Source of the DNA: Nautilus pompilius
Lineage: Eukaryota; Mollusca; Cephalopoda; Nautilida; Nautilidae
Reading direction: 5' to 3'
DNA length: 64,000 bases
NCBI GenBank assembly: GCA_018389105.1
Contig: JACATO010001009.1
Coordinates: forward strand, 1,470,501-1,534,500
The notes beneath the pieces were generated by a model. It worked only from the letters and a program-made list of their open reading frames with translations, ran no database searches and was not told the DNA's origin. Each line of letters begins with the position of its first letter. Position 1 is the first letter of the stretch. The translations under genes were made by a program, and so were the position numbers. Shown here piece by piece: positions 47,564 to 61,199 of this stretch.

Positions 47564-48756
47564 CGAGGTGTGTAGTCCAAAAGGTATCCGACGAACAAAA
47601 CCCGCCTGGGTGTTAGGTGGCCGCGCCCTTCCTGAGCATGCACAGACATCTTCGTGTCTGTAGGTGGCGCCAGTCGCCCGCAGCGACGCCTCGTGGAGAG
47701 AGTGCTGAGCGATTTTTCTTTTTGAGTCAAGATGGCCGAGCGCATTGAGCAAAGATACTGTATCAAATTGTGCCAAAGTCTCGGTGATACGCAAGCCCAG
47801 ACTATCGAGAAGATTCAGAAGGCCTTTGGGGATGATGCTATGGGGAAAAACACAAATAAAGGAGTGGTACAACCGGTTCAAAGATGGCCGCACCTCAGGG
47901 GACAGTGAGCCACGTTGTGGCAGACCATCGACTAGCAGAAACGACGGAATGATTGCAAAGGTTCGAGGAATAGTCTATGAAGACTGTCGTGTGACTATTG
48001 AGGGGATTGTTGGAATCAGCCGGGGGTCAGTTCAGTCAATTATAGCAGAAGATTTGTGCACGAGGAGGGCGTCGGCCAAAGTCGCTGTCTGACCAGCAGA
48101 AGGGAAACCCCCCAGGACATGCTGGAGTGTGCCAGCCAAGATCAGAACTTCATGAACGCTGTCATCACTGGCGGTGAGACATGGGTGGGTGTACGGCTAC
48201 GACCCGGAAACAGAATTGCAAGCATCCATCCTCGCCAAGACCAAAGAAAGCAAGACAGGTGCGCCGCAATGTTAGACTGATGATGACCTGGTTTTTTGAC
48301 TACAGAGGTATTGTGCACCGTGAATATGCACCACAAGGTCAGACAATTAGCAAAGAATACTACCTGGGGGTTCTTCGTCGCCTTCGTGAAGCTCTGCGGC
48401 GAGAACGACCCCCCGACCTGTGGGCAGCAAAGAACTGGCAACTCCACCATGACAACGCACCCGCTCATTCCGCCCACGTCGTCCAAGCATAACACTCCAC
48501 TTGATCGTCAGGCTTCCCACTCCCCAGACTCGGCTCCCGGTGACTTCTGGCTATTCCCAAAGCTCAAAGGGAGAAGGTTTGAGTCAACAGAGGACATTAA
48601 GCAAAATTCGACGGCACAGCTCTACAGCATCCCCAAAAATGGATTTCCAGCAGTGGCAGGAGGCGAATACTTTGGAGGAGACTAAATCAAAATGGTGAGT
48701 TTTTAATATTACTTGTTTTTTTGGCCAAAGGCCGGATACTTTTTGACTACACCTCG
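47564..48756 (+). mobile_element. Mariner-superfamily element with both ends (GVQW3-like)
   Basis: Imperfect inverted ends CGAGGTGTGTAGTCCAAAAG and (inverted) CGAGGTGTAGTCAAAAAGTA are flanked by TA at 47562-47563 and 48757-48758. It is 1193 bp and unrelated in end sequence to the mariner family at 2.1, 20.9 and 30.7 kb. Clearly higher in GC than its surroundings. It inserted into AT-rich sequence next to a palindrome. Confidence 0.93.
47732..48698 (+). pseudogene. Transposase of the 47.6-kb element (frameshifted)
   Basis: MAERIEQRYCIKLCQSLGD starts at 47732; the Mos1-type helix-turn-helix continues after a frameshift as TQIKEWYNRFKDGRTS, CGRPSTSRND and ISRGSVQSIIAEDL. The catalytic part shows ITGGETWV at 48168, where GDETW is expected, so the first catalytic Asp reads Gly. 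LHHDNAPAHSAHVVQA and SPDSAPGDFWLFPKLKG keep the second and third acidic positions. At least three frameshifts. This type is the source of GVQW3-like annotations in animal genomes. Inactive. Confidence 0.9.
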
Positions 48757-48767
48757 TATATATATTT

Positions 48768-48955
48768 TAAATATAAATGAATATAAATATGCACGTTTAT
48801 TTATATCCTATATTTAGGGTATATTTTATGCATGTATATGCTGTTTAATTGTATATTATGTATGTATCACTATTTACAGCAAATGTATACATAAAATATA
48901 TGCTAAATATAGGATACAAATAAACGTGCATATTTATTTATATTTTATTTTTATG
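48768..48955. repeat. AT-rich imperfect palindrome, about 70-bp arms
   Basis: AATATGCACGTTTATTTATA at about 48787 and its reverse complement (TACAAATAAACGTGCATATT) at about 48915 are nested in longer matching arms (48768-48838 and 48881-48955) with a loop of about 42 bases. It could form a cruciform or be a small hairpin transposon. No flanking duplication was evident. Confidence 0.85.
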
Positions 48956-48959
48956 TATG

Positions 48960-49785
48960 CATTTATATATTTATCAGATTTTAACATAATAGAGACACAA
49001 AAAACTGAAGATGACTCTTATCAATCTGAAAGGATAAAAAAATTTGCTGATCAGAAAAAAGAAACATCCATAATATTATTGACAAAGTTTCTTATTCTTG
49101 TAAATGCATTAGAATGGGATATCTTCAGTAGGTGTTTTGATGAAACCTTACTACTTTTAGTTAGTGAAAGTAATAAATATGCATACAGATACAAAAATAA
49201 CCATAATTTTGAACTATCACTTCAAGAGTTGATGAACTTTATAAAGTTACTGCTGCTGTCTGGGTATACTCATGAAAATCATTCACTTTTGAATAGTATA
49301 TATGAGGACTTGAGCATTAATGAGTTAGTGGTTCCTTATTTTGGGTGCCCAGGTTCATTGGTGTTCTGGCTATGAATGTTGGGTTCTTGCAAGTGTTTCT
49401 TGGATGCTTTACAAGGTCTCAATTTATGAAGGACATTTTGATGGCTGTGACACAGGGCTAGTGGGAACACATGCTCTGAAGAGCTGCTTAACAGTAAGTG
49501 AGGACTCAACAACCCATCATTTTCATTTTGACAACTTTTATGACTTAATACAAGATTTAGGATTCTATTTTACCAGAACAATATGACAAAACTGATGAAA
49601 AAGTGCCTCGTCAAAAGTCAATGAAGAAACTACCTGGAGAGACCTTTTATTTCTTATCTGAGGGGAATGTGGAAATAGTGTGATAGCAAGATAATTCAGA
49701 TGTCACCCTTTGCAGCACTGGAGAAGGGATTGAACCAGTAAAATGATGGAATAGACAAAAGGCTATGACAACATTTTGCAGGTTG
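48960..49785 (+). pseudogene. piggyBac transposase relic
   Basis: 48980-49375 reads FDETLLLLVSESNKYAYRYK, LSLQELMNFIKLLLLSGY and LNSIYEDLSIN, matching the start of the piggyBac catalytic domain. After a frameshift WVLASVSWMLYKVSIYEGHF, then HHFHFDNFYDLIQDL, match the VxIYTGK and HHxYxDNFF blocks with the second catalytic Asp. KSMKKLPGETFYF, DNSDVTLCSTGEGIEP and RQKAM at 49613-49765 fit the C-terminal part with its W-DN-VV-L motif. Stops at 49373, 49586 and 49681 end function. The expected TTAA ends were not found. Confidence 0.82.
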
Positions 49786-51330
49786 AACTGATTTTTACTG
49801 AAGAATTTCCGGGTTTTACAAATCCTGCGATTCGAACTTTACCGGTTTTTCAGCCGAATTATGTAACACTCGAAAACGCGCACCTGCACCTTGTGTCGCA
49901 CGATCTGACCGAAGGCCGTGCACTTTTCACACCAGAAGTTGATGGTCCTAAAGTAATAGCTCGCCCCACTAGAACTGAGCGAGAGCGAAAATCTGTATCG
50001 GATACGTTCCCGAGCACGCGGAGGGTCTCGAAAGTCACAGGAAACAAAAACAGAAGAAGGTGACGTTGAGTGTTTGCGATGTAGATGGCGTGGCATCGAA
50101 ATTGATACTCGTGCGCGGTCCGGATTAAAGAACATTTGGAAGGTAAGCGAAACTTAAAATCAGCATCCATGAGGGCCGGACAGAAAGGTGGAGATCGACA
50201 CAAGGAAGTGAGTTGGGCAGTCGGTCCTTTTAGGGAGTTTGTGCAGCTGCAAAGTCTTCTCCAAATTCAATCAAGCTGACCGAAAAATATCTGGAGGAGA
50301 ATGATATTGACCTGACTAACAAGAAATAGAGGAATTGCCCGGAAATGGGTTAGCTCTCATTCTGACGAATCGCCAGATGTTCGCGACCAACCAACCCTGT
50401 ATCTCTCGTTTTTTGATTCTGTCGTGACCGTGTGTACTTATTATGGAAATTCTGGAGTTCGTAACATCAGCAAACAGTCGGATAGTTGCAGTATTCATCT
50501 ACCTGGAAGGATGTGTCTGCAGTGAATTCCGACCCAGCTTCTTACTGCGCAAAGCTTACACAGAATATAAAACTCAACGACAAACCTCAGTAGATCCATC
50601 TGCCTTCTCTTGCTTATCTGCTACATGCTGCCGTCTCTCATGCACCAGGTGTTCCAATAATGGCTGATTTAAAGTTCGTAATTGATGCTGGTGCAGTGTT
50701 CATGCATCACACCTTCTATGATGTTTGTGAGGAGATTGCGCTTGAATGCAGCATCCCAATTGCCGTTGTACGACAAGATGGTTCGGTCCGTATTTGGCTG
50801 CAGTGAGTGTTCAGATCTTAATGCATCTTTTAGATGAGAAGGGATGTGTAGTGGTAAAACTGATAAGCTCAGGCAGCTACGCGAGAAACTAGGCAAAGCC
50901 TTCCTACAAAGCTCGAATTTGTCACCGAAACCCTTCAACCACCGCACAAAGCAACAAAAAAAAAGAAAGATGGAATCTTGTAATTCAAAGGTGTATGGAA
51001 ATCTGTTAACAATGTCTCTGCAGAACTTTTTCGCAAAAGCGTATCTGGGGAGATTCCAGGAAAAAAAAAACAATCTTTTCATGTCCTTGTTGCCAATCGG
51101 TGAGCAGGAAACCCTCGGAAGTGCTTTCCAAAGTTTTCATGAAGAATTTCCGCAGAAGTGGGAAGATGCTGTCATTCGCTATATGTTTTCCGGAGCTTTT
51201 TATAGCGAATCGGCATTCTGGAGAAGTAACTGTGCTGTTTGATCCTCTTTGCTCCAGCTGATAAATTCTCAGAATATGCCCGTATAATTTCCCCCTTTAT
51301 GGCTTCTGGTGAGGAAATGGTGAACTGGAA
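49786..51330. other. Unassigned block, GC higher than flanks
   Basis: Frames at 49776-50063, 50844-51242 (132 codons) and others look protein-like in patches, for example LPIGEQETLGSAFQSFHEEF at 51088, but I recognise none. The block may be the eroded upstream part of the hAT fragment that follows. Confidence 0.35.
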
Positions 51331-51347
51331 AGCGAATTCCAGGTGTA

Positions 51348-51478
51348 CATGGCAATGCTCCAGACAACTGCATCATCCCTCTTGAATTCTGGAAAATTCA
51401 CCGCTCCGACTTTCCAACTTTGAGCCGCGCTGCTTCTCGCATCCTCAGTCCACCGTCAGGTTCAGCTGCTCTTTGTTG
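51348..51478 (+). pseudogene. hAT C-terminal dimerisation fragment
   Basis: One open stretch reads NCIIPLEFWKIHRSDFPTLS, then RAASRILSPPSGSAA, the pattern of hAT dimerisation domains (P-L-x-FW-x-x-x-x-FP-x-L-x-x-A-x-x-IL-x-P-S-x-SA). The following ER-x-FS part is absent. It comes from a different hAT lineage from the copies at 18.5 and 36.9 kb. Confidence 0.6.
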
Positions 51479-51742
51479 TTACTATTTTATTGCACCGATT
51501 TTTACCAGTTCTTGTAATCAACACCGATAAATTCCCTGGAAAAATAAAAGAAAATAAAAACGAGCGGCCTCGACCATTAACAGGTATTTCCTTTTATTCT
51601 CCTTAAATAAAGGCGTGTTGCTTTTACTAATCCTTTCTTACATCTGCTCATATCCGGAAATGTTTTGCTTATTCCCCCTCACGATAAGAAAGATATCCTT
51701 TATATGTAACATGCACCATCACAAAAAGAATGAAGTTGTCAC

Positions 51743-52076
51743 CCCGCCATTTAACAGCCAATTGTTAATAGAGAAATCAATGCAGAAGTTACCATAAATC
51801 AAGAACCTGGTGTCATTCGGACCAGCTTTTCTGAAAGTGTACTTAATAACGCCCAACTTGTTGTTGTTGTTTTTCTCTTTATCACATCTTTGTGATAACG
51901 AGATACACAGCCCACTATTTAACAGCCAATTGTTAATAGAGAAATCAATGCAAAAGTTACCATAAATCAAGAACCTGGTGTCATTCGGACCAGCTTTTCT
52001 GAAAGTGTACTTAATAACGCCCAACTTGTTGTTGTTGTTTTTCTCTTTATGACTTCTTTGCGATTATGAGATACAG
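51743..52076. repeat. 168-bp tandem duplication
   Basis: AACAGCCAATTGTTAATAGA occurs at 51753 and 51921, and identity continues through ACCTGGTGTCATTCGGACCA and a TTGTTGTTGTT run into a shared GAGATACA end, with few mismatches. The minus strand is open across both copies (101 codons), which is a consequence of the duplication rather than evidence of a gene. Confidence 0.93.
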
Positions 52077-54399
52077 AAGATCCTCATATCTATTCAACAT
52101 AAAAATGGTCGCAGACCTGACTATGAATTACTCCGTATAGATCGCCCAAGAATAAACATGGAGATACCGGTACACATTCTTGCGCTTCAGAGTAATTCTG
52201 GGGTAGCATTAAAAAAGTAATTAATTAATTTTAGAATTTGAAGCCAATTATGTTAATAATGACTTGAAATCACTAATCAACAGATAGGTTAATAACTTCG
52301 TCACACACACAAGTGTATCTTTACAATATAATAATTATCAACCATCACTACCCTTCTAAATGATTTAGTGATTATCATTTTCATTTGGATCGAAGCCCGA
52401 TGCAAGTTTCGTCTTATTTCCTATTTACGCAACTGTCTCGGTGTGTGGCTTGGTCCGCTCCAGGTTCGGCTGTCATACCTACGTACAGTATATATCGCCT
52501 ACTAATCTAATGATTTGCATAAGCGGATGATATTTACTGGTCCCGGCCAAATTCCTATTTTGTATACATTTTTATCGCATAACCTGATGTCGTATATTCC
52601 TGTATTTTGACATAATACAGATACAAAAAATTCGGCCAGAAAGAAGCCTTTTTTCTGAATTCTGATAAATTTACATACATTAAAGGGTTGAATTTTCAGA
52701 AGATGTCATTCATTTACATAAAGCCAATTCAAAACGCGCGACGAACTACAGAATGGCGCAGTTCGGAAAGTTTCAAGTGACAGTCGAAGCAGTTCGATAC
52801 ACGGATTGACAGCGGCGGTCTCCGAGGCTCAACGAAGAAAATCCGGAAGAGCAAGAATGACAGAGCTGGCGTCGAACGTTTTGCAATAGTTCAAAGATGC
52901 CGACGCATATGAATCGAATTTGGTCAACTACAAAACCGTATTTATCGAAAAAAGAGGGAAGCAGCCTTCGAATTGGAAAAGAATATATAATAGATGGAGT
53001 TAACCTCAGCCGATTTCTCGATGGAAACGTCAGCAAATATCGTGGCTAGAAAGCAGCAGGAAGAGATCGGTCATTTTAATTCAGAGCTGATGGTGTAGTG
53101 TATCGAAGTCACGCTTTCCGAAATTGTCTCTTGTTGCTTTTGGGAAATTTACGAATCCCGTTGCTTCATAAACTCCCCTATCTGCCTGGCGCTCAACTAG
53201 CGGACCCTGATGACTTCCGTCTTGCTTGAAGACTACATCCGGGGGTCGGATAGCTCCCTAAATAAGAAAATCTGCACCATTTCAGGTCTCAAGAACAGCA
53301 GCCGGATGAATGCTGGTGTTGTTCACGTGCTGAAATCCGGCTTCAGGAAGCAAATGGCTCGAAAGAGATTGATTGCACACGTGTCGAAGACTCTGTTCTC
53401 GGTGAATTTCTTGGATGGACTGCCGTTTAAAATCCTCCGATTTTTCGTGCTGGATTCAAACGAACAGAAGAGCCTCCTTCCGACCAGACTTGATGCATTT
53501 GTCGGTGGAAGATGAGGAGTGAGTTGGGTCAGGGAAATCTCATTTCTCAATTCGGAGAGTGTGATGCTGGACAATTTCATCGAAGTCGTAACCTGGATGA
53601 CGCTTTTATATCGGAACTCGTCGTGAACAGTCGAAAACCGAAACATGGCGACGAAGCTGCGGATGGGGGAAAAGAGAGAAGAGGAAGAAGAACGAAGAGC
53701 TTCCGCGTAATTGAAAGTTTTCTGCCGACTGTCTCGCGATCGGGACCAGTGCTCAGACAGCTCTTTGGTTGGCGTGAAGTAATTTGAAGCTGTTGGAAAA
53801 AATTATAAAGCAGACTATCAGCCGATTAACAAAACCCCCCGAGTCGAGTGATGCTTGATGAAGAGCTCAGGACAGAAGCTTGAGCTGCCGCACCACCGGG
53901 TGATGTTTTAGTTCTGTATTGAGTTCATCATTTTGCTTCAATCCGATAATTCTTTCGCTTGCCAACGATTCCAGATTAAGCGAAATCTGTAACTGTGAAC
54001 AAATTCAAAATTCCAAAAATTCTGATGTGATCAGGAGGTTGCCAATGTAAACCGCTCAGTTTCCCAGTCTGCACTGAGCCTAAACATCCCTATCGTACCA
54101 GCTCCAGTTAGCAGGCTTCCTGGGCGCGTACGCTGGCTGAAGTCCCTGTAACTAGCAGCTGTAGCAGAAACACTTAAGACAGTTTGTTCCGAAGTGAACA
54201 GGCAGCTATATACGGTCCATGGGAGAAACCGAAAATCGTATGATGATTCCTATTCTCCGACCAGCCGCGGGAACGTGTACCATATAAGGTAGGATGTGCT
54301 CTTCCAGGTGCTATAGACGTCCAAAAGAAACGTGGCAGAAACTTCTAGATAAAAAATTAAGCCCTCTTTTCGTAAAGCCCTAAGTAATTCACGAGGCTA
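52077..54399. other. Unassigned block with decayed coding-like patches
   Basis: 53210-53515 plus is open for 101 codons (for example NAGVVHVLKSGFRKQMARKR and FLDGLPFKILRFFVLDSNE); 52750-53040 has patches such as SNLVNYKTVFIEKRGKQ. These look like eroded protein-coding sequence, but I cannot name a family or find motifs. Composition is less AT-rich than the surroundings, which would fit an old mobile element or endogenised sequence (inference only). Confidence 0.35.
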
Positions 54400-56189
<1,790 letters not shown>

Positions 56190-56990
56190 TTGGGGGCGCT
56201 GATTTCAAAAATAAAATCGGTTTTTGCCCATCACATTAAGTTTTTGTCCTACGGGATCTTAAAATGGTTAACTTTTACTTGGTCAACAAGGAAGACACAT
56301 CCATGTTTCTTGTGCCTGTGGGGGAGTAGAGCTAAGGACAAGCATTGGACTCAGAAGAACTGGCTGGTGAGAACTTGGAGAACCAAATATCAAAGACCAA
56401 CCGCTAGTAGATCGGGTAAAAATCATCTTTCCTCCTCTCCACATCAAACTGGGTCTAATTAGGCAGTATGTTAAAGCTCTGAGCATAGAAGGTGGCTGTT
56501 TAAAGTCCATATGCACAACATTTCCTAGTCTCAGTTATGCAAAAAAATAGAAGCTGGTGTGTTTGACGGGCCACAAATCAGAAAACTGATGAGAGGTCAA
56601 CATTTCACAAGCTCCATGAATGATATGGAGAAAAGAGCTTGGAGTTCTTCCGTGGCTGTTGTGAAAAATTTCCTGGGAAACAAAAAAGCTGAAAATTACA
56701 AAGATCTTATTCAGACATTGCTTAAGAATTTTCATCGTCTGGGTTGCAACACGAGCACAGAGGTTCATTTCCTCAACAGTCATCTTGATACATTTCCTGA
56801 AAATCTAGGCGATGTAAGTGATGGGCGAGGTGAAAGGCTCCACCAAGATATACAAGTTATGGAGGAGCGATACCAAGGAAGGTGGGGTACTCACGTGATG
56901 GCCGACTACTGTTGGAGTATTTAAAGAGACTGTCTGGAAATGGAGCACTCCAGAGAAACTTACAAACGAAAATTGAATCCATGAAGGAAG
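56190..56990 (+). pseudogene. Unnamed repeat-associated protein family, copy 2
   Basis: In order: DLKMVNFYLV, a CFLCLWGSRAKDKHWTQKNW cysteine segment (56308-56367), FPPLHIKLGL, and KALSIEGGCLKSI. After a frameshift, 56559-56924 is open for 121 codons: GPQIRKLMRGQHF, AVVKNFLGNKKAENYKDL, VHFLNSHLDTFPENLGDVSD, GERLHQDIQVMEERYQGRW and MADYCWSI. It is the best preserved of three copies here. The conserved Cys, His, Asp and Trp positions suggest a folded enzyme-like or zinc-binding protein, but the function is unknown to me. A piece of non-coding sequence at its start (56190-56240) resembles 60898-60950, beside copy 3. Confidence 0.78.
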
Positions 56991-56999
56991 AATGTGTAC

Positions 57000-58000
57000 C
57001 CTAACCATGGGTACTTAGCAGTATTTAGTGCGTCGGCTGGGTGCCGATTATTTATATTTTAAAGAACTACCATTGAACTTGTTTATGGTGTCGATTTAAA
57101 CGGCAAGAATAATAGAGCGTCCATTGAAGAGTGAACATTGCACGTGAAAGAGAAAAGCTTCATGGATCATTAGACTCCAGCAGTGTTTAATTTACTTGTA
57201 ACAAAAGTTCAAGTTCAAAAAGTAAATAAAGAAAATCTAACGCAGAATCGTCGTGCGTCCTACACGAAAGAAAAGCAAAAAGTCAAAGAGGGTAAGTAAT
57301 ATTCCAGACAGTTTCACACACACACCCCCGGGACCACGAATCACGTGACCTATAGAATTTGTAATAAAGTTTCACCTTCGATTGACCGCATACACAATGA
57401 TATTTCATATCTAGAATTTTAAAAATAATTGTTATATAAGTACGAATATTGATTAATAGGATGAAGTGACTATTTAAAGTGTCGTTATAGTGACAAGTAG
57501 TTAGTACGTTATCCGAATATACCCGTTTTTATTTTGTCTCAGTTCGGAGATTATACTAAAAGTTGTGCCTATAAATCTCGCATTTCAGATACGCAGTGTC
57601 TAGATTGAATTATCGATCCCTCACTTACCGATTATGCGATGATAATGATTTCAAACAAACATCTCAGGCTGAAGACAGCAGCGTAAGAAAAACCGCCAAG
57701 ATTCTAATTCGTATGACGAACAGTTATAAAAATTTTCAAATACATTTACTGAAAGTAAAATATCAACAGCTAAAGATCATTACTCCCCGCAAAGCGCCGT
57801 CCTTATTGAATGCAACTCTAATATGATTTTAAGAGCTCAGATAAGAATGATTTTATCTTTTTCATCACATCGCACGTTATTTACTTTTTAAAAAGGCGTA
57901 AATGTTTCCCTTCATTGTGCCTATCTTTCAGAAGAACAGATGCCGCACTAACGGTTGTGTCCTTGGAGTGGCTTCTTCTGTCTCTGTAACTTCTACAAAG
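57000..58000. other. Intergenic, no gene seen
   Basis: Only the 76-codon frame 57596-57826 is open; it has no features I recognise. Confidence 0.45.
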
Positions 58001-58184
58001 AGCCATGACATCTATTGGCTGCTTGGCCGGACACTGCATATGCAGTAGTTAGATGCATATTGAGCCATGACATCTATTGGCTGCTTGGCCGGACACTGCA
58101 TATGCAGTAGTTAGATGCATATTGAGCCATGACATCTATTGGCTGCTTGGCCGGACACTGCATATGCAGTAGTTAGATGCATAT
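58001..58184. repeat. 61-bp perfect tandem triplication
   Basis: The unit starts AGCCATGACATCTATTGGCT and contains TGCATATGCA, a self-complementary site. Copies start at 58001, 58062 and 58123. I see no mismatch between copies, so the expansion is recent or conserved by conversion. Confidence 0.97.
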
Positions 58185-60040
58185 TAATTGCACAGCTTTA
58201 ACAAAGCCGGATGGACCCAACTCGAGGGCAGGCGCTCAAACGTTCTGGAAATAAGTGATTTCGAGAAAGAAGGAAGAGGGAATCACAATGAAATGGGCAC
58301 GTAAACTCAGGTAAATTATTAAAGTTGTTGCTTTAGTGATATTAATATCGACGGGGCTGATATAGTCTCTTAGCTCGCACTGATCTTAGATGAATAATCT
58401 GTTTGGAAGAAAAAGGAAAATTAAAAAGCAGAAGTACGTGGCGTGAATGGCGAAGAATAACTTTGGAAATAGAAATCATCAAGAGGAGGGGCACTGAATA
58501 CGGCCGGCGACTATGAACACAATACCAAGAAAGGCAGAAGACGGCACAGCCTTGAACAGCTCATATGAAAGAAGTCGCTTTCTCCAAATAGTGGATACAC
58601 ATTCCTGACTCTTCCAATGAACATAGTTTAGAACCAGTGCATCTGATGGTAAGTCATATAATAATAATAATATATCTCTAACATCTGGAGTTTGCAGAAG
58701 TCTATCCGCTCTTGCTGTAATCGTTTATTTTTGGTGTCTTCGCATCTTTAAGAAAACTTCAGATTCACCTGGTGTTAAGCTCGTGTAGTAGAGGAGATCT
58801 GTAGCAGGCAAGATTGCCGATTACCGTCCGTCCGTGGTACAGGTGGTATTTGTCCACATCCTGCCAAGCTCACGTACGAGCTCGGCACACGACAGAGACG
58901 TTCAGGGATTCAGCTCAAGGCCAGTTTGTTCCAACATCTGCGTGAGTAGCGAGGCATCCTTCCCGTATCACCCTGAACCTGCGCGGTAGGACGGCCCCTT
59001 CCCTTGATGAAATATTGCCACAGGGCAGCCATCATACAATACTTCCTTTCTTAATACAGAATTGTAGAAAGAGGAGACTAATTCCTCATCAACAGGCAGC
59101 GCAATGGTTCTCTAGGTGGCGAGATCGTGAAAGAAGAAATGTTCTTCAAAATTATCCTGCTCGTCACCGAAGTTAATTCTCTACACCCCGTGTAATGTAA
59201 TAAACACCTTTAGACTATCACCAGTTTCCGGGTTACAAATACCTCCAGCACATGAAGAGGTATTTACCAGCAGCTTCCACACCAGAAAATGCACTTTGAT
59301 TCTTTCGTGAGATTAGATTTAAAGGTTATTACTAAATTATATTAGGAATAAACAATCTTCACCACTATTGTATACCTAAATGGCGAATCGTGAGTAAAGA
59401 GAGAAATTAACCCTAACCCTGGCGTATACCAGATGCCGCCATATATTTCCGGTGTGGCTTGTTTTGTCAACAAAAAAGTTTCCGATTAAGCATCAAGATA
59501 AAAATGTCGTAATCACCATTGAAAGCTCACTGCAGTCCTTAATGAGCTCTAAAATCAGTTTACGGTTATAGGGAATAAAGACAAACTGAAAGTATGGGAA
59601 TGAGCTTGTTAATCGATAGTGAGTTAGTGGACCTTCTTGCGCTCTTTGGTCAACAACCGAGAACAGTCATCGTTTCCTTAGAACCACAGCATAAGCCGAA
59701 CATTTAAATGGCTTTCGCTTCGTTACTGTTAATTGCCCGTATATAGCAATAATAATTCGAGGCTTGGTTTAGAAAATAATAACTATCGGATTTGTGTCTT
59801 TTTGGTTGTTCAACTATAAAGGGTCGTGAGAAACACCAGCAGTTTTATAGGTTAGCTTCGATGGCTGGCTAAAATGGACAACTGTCTCCAGAGCAAGAAC
59901 CTGCGCAACAGGAGATGCTCCGCGCTCTTCAGAAGTGTGAGGTAGTTTGTTGAAAACTCTTCAGTGTATCATTTATCGAGTTAGTGCATGCACATTTAAG
60001 CAGCCCTTCTTTTGAGTCTCTTTGGGATAATTAATACCCA
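58185..60040. other. Intergenic, no gene seen; possible LTR at its right end
   Basis: No coding segment recognised. If the Gypsy-type relic begins near 60050, its left LTR would lie in roughly 59600-60045, but I could not find a matching right LTR to define it. Confidence 0.35.
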
Positions 60041-60364
60041 ATATATTACAAATTTGGCGACGAGGATTGTAGACCAGGACTTTGTCGTAAAACAATAGAG
60101 TGGTTTTTCTGACAGAGAAAGATAAGTGTCTGTGGTTGTTCCACCATCACAAGCGAACCATTTCGAGAAAGGAAATCAAGATGGGGTGTCTCATTGGAAG
60201 GGTTGGCGAGGATTCTCAACAGGAAGAGACATTCAGCTTGTAGGTTTAACACATGGACATGTTTTCGCTGCAAGCAATACAGTATATTAGAGTGAGAAGA
60301 TACTTACTCAAGAGGCTAACCAACAAATCAGAACGTGATCTTCTGCACGGAGGTAGGGCCGTAA

Positions 60365-60834
60365 GTGTATTCTACACTCATCAATTTGGAAGTGTCATCA
60401 AAACCAAGAGGCACTGCATTGAAGGATATTGTACAGACATTTCAATTTGAGTGTTTCCATTTGAACGAGAATCCAAAAAGCAAACGAATTGGTTCTAGCA
60501 CTAAAAAATCCCTCTCTGTTCATTGTAATTATGGAGACTTTTCGAGCAGAGCATTACAAGACAGGTTTTTGTGGTCTCAACAACACTCAGGTTCAAAAGA
60601 AACTGCTTGCAGCAGACAGGAAAGCTTATTTGTCCAGTCAATCAGAATAGTAGTTCTGGTAATTTTAACAAACTCTACTTCGAAGACATTACAAAATGTT
60701 AGAGCAAAACATTTAGCTCTCTCGTGTAAGTTCGGAAAACGGCAAGGTGTTTCAAATGTGGAAATGGGACACACCAGTTTAGCATGCAAAGCAAGTAAGC
60801 AGGATAGTCGCCCCAAGTCAAAGGTAGCAACGTA
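60365..60834 (+). pseudogene. Gag-like remnant with zinc-knuckle trace
   Basis: The open frame contains LSVHCNYGDFSSRALQDRFL, matching the H/F-C-x-(F/Y)GD-x-x-x-x-x-L-x-DRF motif of Gypsy gag. In another frame KKLLAADRKAYL follows, and CFKCGNGTHQFS at about 60748 is the first part of a CCHC knuckle whose last Cys is missing. Several frameshifts. Capsid-type structural protein, inactive. Confidence 0.6.
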
Positions 60835-61199
60835 GAATAACACTGGACAACAAAATGAAACTTTTTGTCTGCCACTGAGCAAAATGTGGGTGACCTTAGC
60901 TAAATTTTGGGTGCTGATTTCAAATCTGAAGTCAGAATTTGGCCAGGACATCAGGTTTTTGAGATATGCATGAGGAATTTCACCACTAACGCTATATTAT
61001 GATTTATGTTATATGAACTATATAAAGCTTGAACAACAATATTTGGTATTCAAATGTTTAATGTGAAACATATTTGCTATGATCAAACAACAGATACATG
61101 AGAAAGACTGATAAAAGCAGTATGGAAGATATGGAACGCATTTAAGTTATATAGTAGGTACATTCCAAATGTTCAAAAATGTTTCAGACACTTGTTCTT

